DNA of 62,000 bases from Neocallimastix lanati (nom. inval.) (lineage: Eukaryota; Neocallimastigomycota; Neocallimastigomycetes; Neocallimastigales; Neocallimastigaceae). Each line of letters opens with the position of its first letter. The stretch's first letter is position 1. The position numbers and the translations under genes are program-made. Positions 45,695-56,349 of the stretch are shown one piece after another. Location: assembly GCA_016946835.1 (NCBI GenBank), contig JACVTC010000144.1:297501-359500 (forward strand), in the 5' to 3' direction. Below the pieces are notes generated by a model that saw only the letters and a list, made by a program, of their open reading frames with translations, ran no database searches and was not told the DNA's origin.

Positions 45695-46849
45695 CTAATT
45701 AATAAATTATATAAGAAACATTTAAATACTAATTCCCTAATTTCTAATGTGTTTCTTATTTATATTTATATATGGATGTATTCAAGTGTCATTAATATTA
45801 AATATTCTAATTATACTAAATTAAATGAATTACTAAATTTCCTAACTAAGTATTCTAAATTTCTACATAAATTTATTGAGTTAAATAAAACTCTTTAACC
45901 TGTCACAAAACTCAATGTTTTGTTCATTTACTAACTTTTTTTTTTATTTGAAGTAAAAGACTCTTTTTTCTTTAATGATGCATTATTTTAATGGTATTTA
46001 TTCATATAAGATATATTTAATGGATCATATATATTTCAATACATTTAATCCATGTTTTAATTTTAATTATATAAAGAGGCTTATAAAAAATATAAAAAAT
46101 AATTTTAAAACCAAATTATTTTTATCATAAAACTGTATAAAATATATATAATTATTATTTTCTATTTATTTATAATATATTATTTACTATTTAGTATTTA
46201 CAATTATAATAAAAGTTGGAATAAAACAAAAATATTAATTATAATATTAATTAAATTGTAAACTAAAAATATTATATTTTCAAACATGAAACAATTCTAT
46301 AAATAAATTATTTAAAACTCTAACCATTAACCTTTATTAATCCACTAAATATTTTCATTATAGAGATATTAAAAAAAAAAAAAAAAAAAAAACATTAGCA
46401 TTTATAAAATAATTCTTTTTAATAATTATAGAAAAAATGAAAATATATATATTTCAAATTATATATCAAGTAAAAAAAATAATAGTATATATAAATTTTA
46501 AAACATTTATTAATTTTTTATTATAAATTTCATTATTTATTTGTTTTTTAAAGCTTAACAATAAAACATTTTATTGTTTAATAATAAAAATGTTTTTTTT
46601 TTTTTTTTTTATAAATTTAATAAATTTTTGTCTATTTTTAATTCTATTTTTATTTTAATTTTTATTTTTATTTTATATTTAATTTATATTTTATTTATTT
46701 TTAATTTATTTTTAATTTATTTTTTAATTTAAATTATTTTTATTTCTTTTTTTTTTTTTTTTATTTAAATTATTTTTATTTTTATTTTTATTTTTATTTA
46801 ATTTATTTTTATTTTTATTTTCATTTTCATATTTATTTGGTTTTCGTTC
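45692..46849. other. AT-rich spacer
   Basis: A short Leu/Asn/Tyr frame (45692-45898) has no recognisable domain and is probably chance. The rest is A/T with T-rich tracts (46600-46830). No gene was recognised. Confidence 0.45.
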
Positions 46850-47591
46850 AACCAACTATGGTTCAATTGAAATCAATTGAAAAATAAAATAAAATAGTAG
46901 ATAAATGTTTCCAAATGATTCCTACTGTTAGTGATTATAATGGTCATCAAGTTGGTCAGTGGTATGATTCTGTACCTCAACTTGTTGTGATGGTAAATTA
47001 GGTCCAGTGGATTACTTCTGTCTAACTGTGATTAACACTTTACCAGAATACATTGAAAGTTTAGTATTTAACTTTTCGAAAAGAACAAATATCATAGTGA
47101 TCACTATGACTGACAGATTACCTTGATTGTTGTTGCTTCTTTCTTGATTAATATCAAGGAAATAACAACAACAACAACAATAATAATAATCAAAGTAATC
47201 TATGGGTACATGGAAATAATAATAATCAAAGTAATCTATGGGTACATGGAAATAATAATAATCAAAGTAATCTATGGGTACATGGAAATAATAATAATCA
47301 AAGTAATCTATGGGTACATGGAAATAATAATAATCAAAGTAATCTATGGGTACATGGAAATAATAACAACCAAGGTAATTCATGGAATTAAAGAAATAAT
47401 AACAATAACAACCAAGATAACTCATTGGAGCAGTCGCTGGAAATCCTGCCACTCAAAATTTAGCTTCTCAATGGTGGTAACTGTGCTCCTCTTTGGGAGT
47501 ATTGTGATGGACTAAGATTTAATGATGCCAAGTGCTGCTCTAAAAGTTCATGTAAAATGATTAATAAAAACTATTCTCAAAGTCAAAACTA
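46850..47591 (+). pseudogene. Secreted cellulose-binding protein relic (Asn-rich repeats, CBM1-like end)
   Basis: Clearly richer in G/C than its flanks. The left part holds scattered pieces (DYNGHQVGQWYDS; TCCDGKLGP in another frame) of an unrecognised Cys-containing domain. In the middle are five repeats of NNNNQSNLWVHG. The right part, one frame over, reads NCAPLWEYCDGLRFND, then AKCCSKSSCKMI and YSQSQN-stop, a CBM1-like cysteine pattern with substitutions. Stops and frame changes throughout. The enzyme it belonged to cannot be named; a cellulase with an Asn-rich linker is plausible. Confidence 0.55.
47179..47358 (+). repeat. Five-copy 36-bp tandem repeat coding NNNNQSNLWVHG
   Basis: Units begin at 47179, 47215, 47251, 47287 and 47323 and look identical. 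Two degenerate units follow (to about 47430). The period is a multiple of three, so it grew while coding, or slippage kept the frame by chance. Confidence 0.92.
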
Positions 47592-48482
47592 AATTAAAAT
47601 TTTTTTTTATTTTAATAAAAAATAAAATAAATATAAATTGTAAATTTTAATTAAAGATTACATATTAATTAATATATATATATATATATATTTTTTTAAT
47701 ATTAATGTCTCTTTAAAAATAATTGAATTGTTTCTAATAATACTAAATTAATATAAATTAATAACTATTGTTAAAAAACTAAATTAAAAATAATATATGA
47801 TATATATAATAAGTAATATATAATAAAAAATAAAATATATAATATTATAATACATAAAAAATGATACTTTTTCTAGTTATTTCAAATTAACTAAATTTTA
47901 TATTAGTATTTGAAATGACAAAAAATAATTACATATATAGGTTTCAAAATCAATAATTATTTATAATTTAATGGATAAAAATTTTCTAATAATAATTCAT
48001 TGGATTAAAAATATAGATTAAATTTTTTGAATTTAAATATTTAAAAATTAATTTTTTTAAATTTTTTTTTTTTTTTTTTTTTTTTTTTCATTATATAAAT
48101 TTCAATGAAAAAAATAATATAATATATATAAATATATTATATAATTAAATTAATATTGATTCTATATTAACGATTAAATAATTCTATAATTAAATTTAAA
48201 TTCTAATATATTTTGGTTTTTAATAAACATTATATTATAAAAAATGCATAAAGTGTTTCTAATTGATATCAATTTTACAGTCTTCTTTTTCAGTTTTATA
48301 TTTGAGGGGCTTCCGGAATTAATTTCATATTAATGTTATATTTATTGTGATTAGTAATTATTACACTATGATTAATATGTATGCTATTAAACCTTCAGGA
48401 CCTATTGTTGTCAAGAGAGTATATTGAAAATATTTTTTAATCATTATACATTCTACAAATTAAAACGTAATATATAACTATT

Positions 48483-48517
<35 letters not shown>

Positions 48518-48917
48518 TTATTTTAATAATTTTTTATTTTATTTAATTTATTTTATTCAATTTGTACTTTATATTTATTTTCAAACTATTTATTTTATTA
48601 ATATTTTTTTTATAATTTATTTAAAATTATTTATGATTTTTAGTTTTATATATTATTAAAAAATATTTAAAATTTTAACCTTATATATATATATTATTAT
48701 TATTATTATTATTATTATTAAAATAATATTATAATATTGTATTTATTAAATATTATATAATATTAGTCTATATTTTTTTTCATTATATATTACATATATT
48801 AATTTATAATTTTTTATTTTATTTCTTACAAAATTTTAAAAAATATATTATTTTGTAATCAATAATAATATTTAATTATTAATAAATTCTAATATTTTGA
48901 TCATTTTTATAAATTAT
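47592..48917. other. AT-rich spacer and 3' flank of the left GH3 gene
   Basis: Low-complexity A/T. The part next to the GH3 stop, out to about 48770, is homologous in inverted orientation to 58783-59000 but with many differences. No gene is visible. Confidence 0.5.
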
Positions 48918-51350
48918 TTAATTTTTCTTTTTAATAATACATTTTCTAATAGTTCTAGTTTTAATAGTTCTAGTTTTAACAGGCTTTTTGACTTCAGTGG
49001 TATGCTTTTCAGTTTTATTTGAAGCTTCTTCTTCAGTAGCTTCAGCAGCTTCAGAAGCCGCTTCTTCATCATTGCTGTCTTCATCTGCTTCTATAACATC
49101 ATCGTTTTCTGGAATTTCTCCAATAGCTTCTTCATCATCTGATTCATTATTATTTTCTCCAGCTTCTCCAGCTTCTCCAGTTTCTTCAGCTTTATCAACA
49201 TTAGCGGAAACAACTACCTTAAGTGGCAAATCTCTGGCATTAGAACCAGCAAAAACTGTGTATTCTCCTTCCGCTGGTTTAACAAATTCCATCAATTCAA
49301 CATCAAAGTATGAAAGATCATGATTATCAATTAAGATTTTACTAGTTTTACTTTCTCCAGCTTCTAACATCATCTTATCAAAGCCTTTGAATAAACGTGA
49401 TGGATAATCTTTAACAACATCTGGGAATGAAAGGAAAATCATTGGAACTGCAGCTCCTGCAACTGATCCAGTATTAGTAACAGTTACTGAAACATGAAGT
49501 CCATCTTCTTTCATTTCAACCTTTAAATCGGAATATTCAAAAGTGGTGTAAGATAAACCGTATCCAAAAGCGAATGTTGGTTCAATTCCTTTCTTATCGA
49601 ACCAACGATATCCAACGAATAATCCTTCATCATAATCATATTGAGTTTTTTCTTCACCTCCTCCTGGAAGAGCAGCATCATATTTAACATCCGTTGGATA
49701 ATCTTCACGAGGAGCCCAAGTGTATGGTAAGTGACCAGATGGATTAACATCTCCGAATAAAACATCCGTAATGGCATTACCACTTTCTTGACCTGGCATA
49801 CCCGCAAAAACAATTCCTTTAACTTTATCTAAGAATGGAACATTAACAGGTCCTGGAGCGTGAATCACAACAATGGTATTCTTATTGGCAGAAGCAACTG
49901 CATCAATTAATTCATTTCCATCATGCCATAAATCTAAATTTTGACGATCTCCTTTATTTCCTTCAACTGTAACATATTCTTCACCAGAATCTGCTTGAAC
50001 GAAAACAATAGCTAAATCTGCATCTTTAGCGGCTTCAGCTCCTCCTTTAGCATCATCCTTTCCATAACTAACAACTTCGATATCTTCTTTCTTGGCTCTC
50101 TTAGTGATGGCAGAAAGAGGATCAACAATATATCTGAAATCGGTAGTACCAGATCCCCAACCAAGAGGAAGAGTACCATCAGCACATCCTAAATCAGAAC
50201 AGAATTTAGTTGGCATAGAGTCTTTACCAATAACCGCTATCTTCTTTATTTTATTGGCTTTCTTAATTGGAAGAATGCCATCTTCATTCTTTAATAATAC
50301 ATTACTGTCAGCTCCAACTTTTCGGTTAAGGGCTGCATTTTCCTTAGTATTGGTTTCAACATATAAATTAACTTCTGGATAATCCTCCATTTGTTCAGCC
50401 TTATATAATGAACGAATAATACGTAAGACTGCATCATCTAATCGTTCTTGAGGGAAAATATCTTTATCAATACATTCTTGAATATGTTCACCCCAGAAAC
50501 TATTACCAATATAATTTGGTCCCCAATATTTACCTCCTGGCATATTCATATCCATTCCAGCTCCGAAACTCTTTTCAACATCATAAATGGCCCACCAATC
50601 GGACATAACAAAACCTTGGAATCCTAATTTATCTTTTAAATAATCAGTTAAAAGTCTCTTATTTTGAACAGAATAAGTTCCATTAACGGCATTATAAGCT
50701 GCCATGATAGAATCAACAGAAGCATCATTCACAGCACGATAGAATGGTTCCATATAAACTTCCCAAAGAGCTTGTTCTGGAATATTAGAAGAGGAAGCTC
50801 CACGATTGTTTTCTTGATCATTACCAATGTAGTGCTTAGCGGTGGCAATAACACCTTTAGATTGCATACCTTTAATAAATTGAATACCATATTGACCAGC
50901 AAGGAATGGATCTTCACCATAACTTTCCCAAATTCTACCGGCAGCTGGAGCACGTTGAATATTCATAGCTGGAGCCAAGGCAACATTAATACCTCTTTGA
51001 TAAAACTCATTACCTTGAGCTTCACCAACCTTATAGAGCAAGGTCCTATCGAAGGTAGCAGCTGTATTGATAGCTGCTTGCCAAGAAGTAGCTGTACCAT
51101 TTGCAAATCTTACACCGGCAGGTCCATCTTGAAGACAGAGACCCTTAAAACCTTTTCTTTCAATTGGATCAATAGAACCGACACAAACACCAGTCATATT
51201 TTCTCTACCGGTAACAATAGCTATTTTTTCTTCATTTGTTAAATCTTCACACCATTTTCTTGCCTTTTTATCAGCTTCTTCCCATGACATAGCTAAAGTC
51301 TTAGAAGCGAAAAGAATAGCAACAGTAGATAATGCAGTAGATAATCTCAT
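48918..51350 (-). CDS. GH3 beta-glucosidase, left copy
   Basis: 810 residues, intronless. A signal peptide (~1-20, cleavage near Leu-Ala) precedes a GH3 N-terminal barrel: KHYIGNDQE near 172-180 and the nucleophile Asp251 in VMSDWWAIYD. A GH3 C-terminal domain starts near 350 (SNVLLKNEDGILPI); by analogy with fungal GH3 enzymes the likely acid/base is Glu463 in VTVEGNKGDR. A FN3-like domain follows (~640-715). The last ~85 residues are an acidic Glu/Ala/Asp/Asn tail ending in a basic, Lys-rich tip. No dockerin or CBM is present, so it is probably free or wall-associated. It would hydrolyse cellobiose and short cello-oligosaccharides to glucose, finishing cellulose breakdown. Codon use is richer in G/C than the spacers. 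The start follows an A-rich leader. It differs from the right copy by two residues in the tail. Confidence 0.95.
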   Translation of the reverse strand: MRLSTALSTVAILFASKTLAMSWEEADKKARKWCEDLTNEEKIAIVTGRENMTGVCVGSIDPIERKGFKGLCLQDGPAGVRFANGTATSWQAAINTAATFDRTLLYKVGEAQGNEFYQRGINVALAPAMNIQRAPAAGRIWESYGEDPFLAGQYGIQFIKGMQSKGVIATAKHYIGNDQENNRGASSSNIPEQALWEVYMEPFYRAVNDASVDSIMAAYNAVNGTYSVQNKRLLTDYLKDKLGFQGFVMSDWWAIYDVEKSFGAGMDMNMPGGKYWGPNYIGNSFWGEHIQECIDKDIFPQERLDDAVLRIIRSLYKAEQMEDYPEVNLYVETNTKENAALNRKVGADSNVLLKNEDGILPIKKANKIKKIAVIGKDSMPTKFCSDLGCADGTLPLGWGSGTTDFRYIVDPLSAITKRAKKEDIEVVSYGKDDAKGGAEAAKDADLAIVFVQADSGEEYVTVEGNKGDRQNLDLWHDGNELIDAVASANKNTIVVIHAPGPVNVPFLDKVKGIVFAGMPGQESGNAITDVLFGDVNPSGHLPYTWAPREDYPTDVKYDAALPGGGEEKTQYDYDEGLFVGYRWFDKKGIEPTFAFGYGLSYTTFEYSDLKVEMKEDGLHVSVTVTNTGSVAGAAVPMIFLSFPDVVKDYPSRLFKGFDKMMLEAGESKTSKILIDNHDLSYFDVELMEFVKPAEGEYTVFAGSNARDLPLKVVVSANVDKAEETGEAGEAGENNNESDDEEAIGEIPENDDVIEADEDSNDEEAASEAAEATEEEASNKTEKHTTEVKKPVKTRTIKTRTIRKCIIKKKN

Positions 51351-54300
51351 TTTTGAATTTTTTTCTTTTTTTTTTTTTTAAAAAAAAATTTATATGATTA
51401 AACTTAAATTATTTATTAATTTTTATTAAAATCAGAGATATTATAATTTAAATATATAAATTTTGTATATTCGAATTTTAAAAATTTTTAATATATATAT
51501 ATTTTTAAAATAAATATATAGTAAAAATATATATATATATGTTTTAATAATTTAATATCTGTATATTGATATTAATTATAAATATTAATTATAATTATTA
51601 AAACGAAGAAAGAAAAGCAGTTTGTATTTATACCTTTTTTTATTAATTATTAATTTCATATTATTAATTAATATTTATATTTTCATATTAAATAAAATTA
51701 AATATCATAAAAACTAAAATAACAAATATTGAAATAATGTTATTTCAAATTAAAAAGTAAATATTATTAGAATTTTTTAATATAAATAAATTCTCTATTA
51801 TAAAATTAATATTTAAGGATAAAAATGAAAAAAATAATAAAACTAGGATATTTGAAATAAATTAAATAAATTAAAATTAAATTTATATTAAAAAAATGGA
51901 ATAAATATAAATATATACAAATTAAAATATATGTACTTTTTAATATTATGCATTAATAATAATAAAATTTAATATTATAAAGGTCATAATAATATAAAAA
52001 ATAAATGAAGAATCCTCCTTAATAATTCATTAAATGTAACATTTAAGCGTAATAATTTAACATTAAGATATCGAAATAAACTTATATTAGAAAATAATAA
52101 AGTTGTGTTAATAAAGTAATTATATAAAATAATAAATTAATAATATTTAAATATTTTATTATATTAATATTAAATTTTTAAGATATAAAATGTAATAATA
52201 TTAATAATAATTATAATAATATTTTAAATAATATTTTAAATTTAAAAAATTTTTATTATTATATATTTTATATGAAGTTTCACTTTTACATGATTATATT
52301 TTTTCCCTATATTCTGAATTTTATAAATTCTTCTTTAATTTTAATAATTAATAATATTAAAGAAGTATTTATTTAACATAATAAATAAAATAAATACTTT
52401 TAAGGCATCCTTTAAATGAAAATAATATTTAGTTCATGAACTATTTCTAATAATTAAGAAAAACAAATAAAAATTTATATAAAATAAAAATAAAATAATC
52501 ACAAAAATTTTCTTTATTTTTAATAATTAGGAAAAATAATAATGAATTTATATAAGATATAAACTTGTAATTTTTTTTTTTTTTTTTTTTTTTTTTTATT
52601 TAAAATTATATTATCTTAAATTACTTTTAATTTAAAATTCATAAAATAATATGGAATAATGATATTACATTTTAATTTGTATCTGTTATGGGTCATTTTT
52701 AATTATAATTAATTTTAATAAAATGCTACATACTTGTATTTAATATTTTAAGAGTATGCTACTCCATAATATCGGATATTTATGAATTTTTTAAATAACT
52801 TCTCTTGTTATATTATTAATAAAAATATTCTATATTTATTATTATTATAATATATTATTTATAATAAATACAGGTTAGGGTTAAAGGTTTCTTAAATATA
52901 TACATTAATTTAATTTTTAATTAAGAATATAATTTTTTATAATACATTAAAAAATATCATTTCATTAATAATTAATAGTTAATTATTTTAAATAAAATAT
53001 AATTTTCTTTATATATCTGAAAAGTATTATTAATAGTAATTTTTTTTTAAATGAAATAATTTTATAATTTAATATTGTAACTTTTAAAAAAAAAAACTGA
53101 TAATATAATATAAAATTCCATTAATAAAAAAAAACTAATAATATAATATAAAATTCCATTAATAAAAAAAACTAATAATATAATATAAAATTCCATTAAT
53201 AAAAAATATAATTTTTTAATGAAATAAAAATTCTATATAACATTTATATTAAAAATTAACTTTAATATTTTACAATCTCAATTTAAAACTATGGGTTATG
53301 AATTTAAATTATTATTATAATTTTTATATTATTATTACTATTATTATTTTAATATTATTAAATATATAATTTTGACTTAATTAATATACAATGTAGTGCG
53401 TTTCACAAAAGTACATTTCTGAAAATGTGACGATTAAAATTTAATAAATAAGCATATGAATAAATAATAATAATAAATAAAATAATTATAATAATAATTA
53501 ATATATTCAATATATGACTTTTATATTTAATCTTATTTTAAATAAAAATATATTAAATATTTGCATTAATTTATTATTAAAATGTAATATTAACAACATA
53601 AAATTCTGTTATATTATTAATATTATAATTACTACTTTTATTTTTATTAATCCAATTAATATTATTAATAATTTTTTTATTACTAATGCTATTTTTAATG
53701 TTTCATTTTTAATTATATCTTTATTTATTTTTTTATGTTTTTATTATTACTTATAAAATTATAATTAACCTTTTATTAAATTATTTAATATCATTTTTAA
53801 TTTTTATCATTACAAGAAAATCCCTATAATTCCTATATTTTTGAAAATTTTCAAAATTTATATATTTATATAAATATTAATGAATTAGAATTAAGAATTA
53901 ATAAATTTCATAACATATAAAACATTTTTACTAAATTCTTATATTTCATTTATTATGAAATTTATCAGACATTTAAAAAATTGCGGTAATAAATTATTTT
54001 ATAAAGGTTTTATATTCTCTGCTACGTTAAATAGGTATTATATAACTTTTTTGAATTAATTTATTTTCAATATAAATATATATATATCATATCATTGATA
54101 TTATAATATTTTAGTAGTTTCATATATATTTTATAATATAAAATTAAAAAAAAATATATATATTTATATATATATATATATAATTAAGTATATGAATATT
54201 TTTCTAAATTTATCTGGTAATAATTAATAACTATAAATATATTTTATATCAAATTTAAAAATAAAAAAAATAAGTATATAAAGGAAATTATTTTTTTTAA

Positions 54301-55137
54301 AAACAATAACAAAAAAAAAAAAAAAGAAAAAAATTTACTACAAACTTTTAAACTAAATTATAATATTTATCCGTTTGTACCACAAAATAACAATAAATTG
54401 ATGAACTAAATAATTTTTTTTATATTAAAATTTATATTTACTTAGTATTCACAAAATTTAATTAAAAAAATTGTTATACATATATGTATTTATTTTTATA
54501 AAATATTATTCTCAATTTTATATAATATGAAAGTAAAAATTTTCCTTTAAAAAAAATTATTTTGAATAAAAATTATATTTTATCTGAAATTATTAAAAAA
54601 AAAATTATTAATAAATATATTTATAAATCTTTTTATAAAGTTTTATATTAAAATTTTTTTTTAAAAAAATTTATTATAAATTTAATTATAAATTATATGA
54701 AATTGAATATCTAAAAAATACTCAAAAATTAGATAATTTCTTTTATTATTTCTATAAGGATGAATTATTATTTAATATTATTCTAATTCACAATTAATAA
54801 ATTTAGTATGTATTAAATAATTTAAATAAAATATACTTTTATTATAACATTTTTAAATATATCTTTATTTATATAAATATTATTTATTTTATACTTTTAA
54901 TATGGAATATAAAAATTATTTTTTTTTAATAAATTAATAATTCATTTAATAAATTTAGATAGTACATTTTAATTTAATATTTCTTTATTTTAAAAAAAAT
55001 ACTTTTATTTTAAAAAAAAATACTTTTTTATAATTCAAAGTAATTCTAAAATAATAGTTTTTAAATATTATATATGTAAGATATTTTTTACTTTAAAAAA
55101 ATAAAATTTTATTGAAAACCTTTTTTCGTGTCACAGT
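51351..55137. other. AT-rich spacer between the divergent GH3 genes, left part
   Basis: The first ~95 bp (5' flank of the left gene) match the 5' flank of the right gene closely in inverted orientation, then diverge. Otherwise plain A/T with homopolymers. The weak frame at 53514-53756 is Ile/Asn/Phe low complexity, not a credible gene. Confidence 0.5.
53096..53206. repeat. Three-copy ~38-bp tandem repeat
   Basis: Units beginning act(g/a)ataatataatataaa near 53096, 53134 and 53171, ending attccattaat and an A run of varying length, which explains the 38/37-bp spacing. Confidence 0.85.
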
Positions 55138-55152
55138 CACTTAGATTAAAAA

Positions 55153-55616
55153 AAAAAAAAAAAAAAAAAAAAAACATAGACTTGCACATATGGGTACCCA
55201 TCTCCCATATGGCCATACAGTTATTAATTAACTGTAAGGTGATGAGTTATTGGCATACTGTATCAGCTTCGCCGCTCTCAATCGTCGTTACACACTGCCC
55301 GGAGATGCATTCCTAACGTTCCTACATATATCTCTAATGACCACGAGCATCAGAACGGAACCATTAACTCCTCCCTAGTGGGTGTAATCATTGGCGATTG
55401 GAAATTTTACAATCATCAAGGTCTATGCTTCAATTCAAAGCGTAGTATCATGGTTGGGTGAAATAATCATCTGAGGGAAAGCCTTATAGACATCACGTGT
55501 GGTCTCATGATATCCCAGGATAGAAACCTCATCCGATTATTTGGTGCCATGCCGAGGATTCGAACCCCGCCCTCTACAGTAACCTGTATCGTCCTAACCG
55601 ACTGGACCAACATGGC
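55153..55616 (-). mobile_element. tRNA-derived SINE-like element with target duplication
   Basis: A GC-rich 464-bp island flanked by a 14-bp direct repeat, acttagattaaaaa (55139-55152 and 55617-55630). On the minus strand it opens with a tRNA-like head (about 55545-55616): a 7-bp acceptor stem (gccatgt / gcatggc), D arm gtcc...ggac, box A tggtccagtcgg, box B ggttcgaatcc, then discriminator A followed by CCA. The anticodon arm cannot form a normal 7-base loop (tacag-gtta-ctgta), so it is not a working tRNA. The body has no long frame; the far end is a T run on the minus strand, as in plant Au-type SINEs. A minus-strand ATG frame here is not a gene. Confidence 0.72.
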
Positions 55617-55630
55617 ACTTAGATTAAAAA

Positions 55631-56349
55631 TTAACCATTGTGAACACAATTAAATTTAAAGGAGAATTTTTTGTTTATTATATAAAATAATATGAACATA
55701 AAATATTAAAACTTTATTAACAGATATAAGGGATAGAATTACAAAATATACCTAAATTTTATTATTAAATAAAGTTTTATAATTTAATTTATTTTCGATA
55801 TACATAAAAATAAATTAAATGTTCATAAAAAAAATATAAAAAAAAATATATATATATTTTTTAATTTCCCAACTTTTACCCATATATATAAATAAATAAT
55901 ATACATATATTAAAAATAATTAAAAATTATTAATCTTTTTTATAATTACAATATTAATCTTGAAATAAATATTTTTATTGTATTATTTGTATATTAATAA
56001 AAAATTATAATTTTTTTATTTTATTATTATATATTAATTTTAATAATAAATATTCAATTTAATTTTATGGATTTACTATTTAAAAAAAAAAAATATATAA
56101 ATATAAGTTTTTTTTTTTTCCTATTACTTTAAAATTTAAAATATTATTTAGTATTAATAAAAAATATTAATACAGACTATAAATTATTTAAATAAAAAAT
56201 TTTTTTTAAAGATATATTTTTATAATTTTAAAAATAAAAATATTAAATAATTTAAAAATTTAAATATTTATTAGTAAAAATTAAAAAATAATTTAAGTTT
56301 AATCATATAAATTTTTTTTTAAAAAAAAAAAAAAGAAAAAAATTCAAAA
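55631..56349. other. AT-rich spacer and 5' flank of the right GH3 gene
   Basis: Plain A/T. The last ~95 bp before the ATG match the left GH3 leader and likely hold the 5' UTR; no TATA box can be assigned. Confidence 0.5.

Noticed and set aside
47123-47515. 130-residue frame with IIIIKVIYGYME repeats (and antisense HVPIDYFDYYY repeats)
   Set aside because: Shadow frames of the NNNNQSNLWVHG tandem repeat; the latter continues into a CBM1-like domain and is the meaningful frame.
50664-51242. 192-residue frame antisense to the left GH3 gene (and its twin at 56458-57036)
   Set aside because: It lies wholly within the GH3 coding region on the opposite strand, has no recognisable domain, and GH3 is certain.
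52872-52888. Telomere-like ggttagggttaaag, and ttagggttagg near 13375
   Set aside because: Fewer than three repeat units each, isolated inside spacers; no sign of a chromosome end or fusion.
53514-53756. 80-residue hydrophobic open frame
   Set aside because: Composition is Ile/Asn/Phe as expected by chance from AT-rich DNA; no homology or neighbouring signals.
55545-55616. Functional tRNA gene on the minus strand
   Set aside because: Acceptor, D and T arms are good, but the anticodon stem leaves only a four-base loop, CCA is encoded, and the unit is flanked by a target duplication with a long non-tRNA body, so a SINE head fits better.
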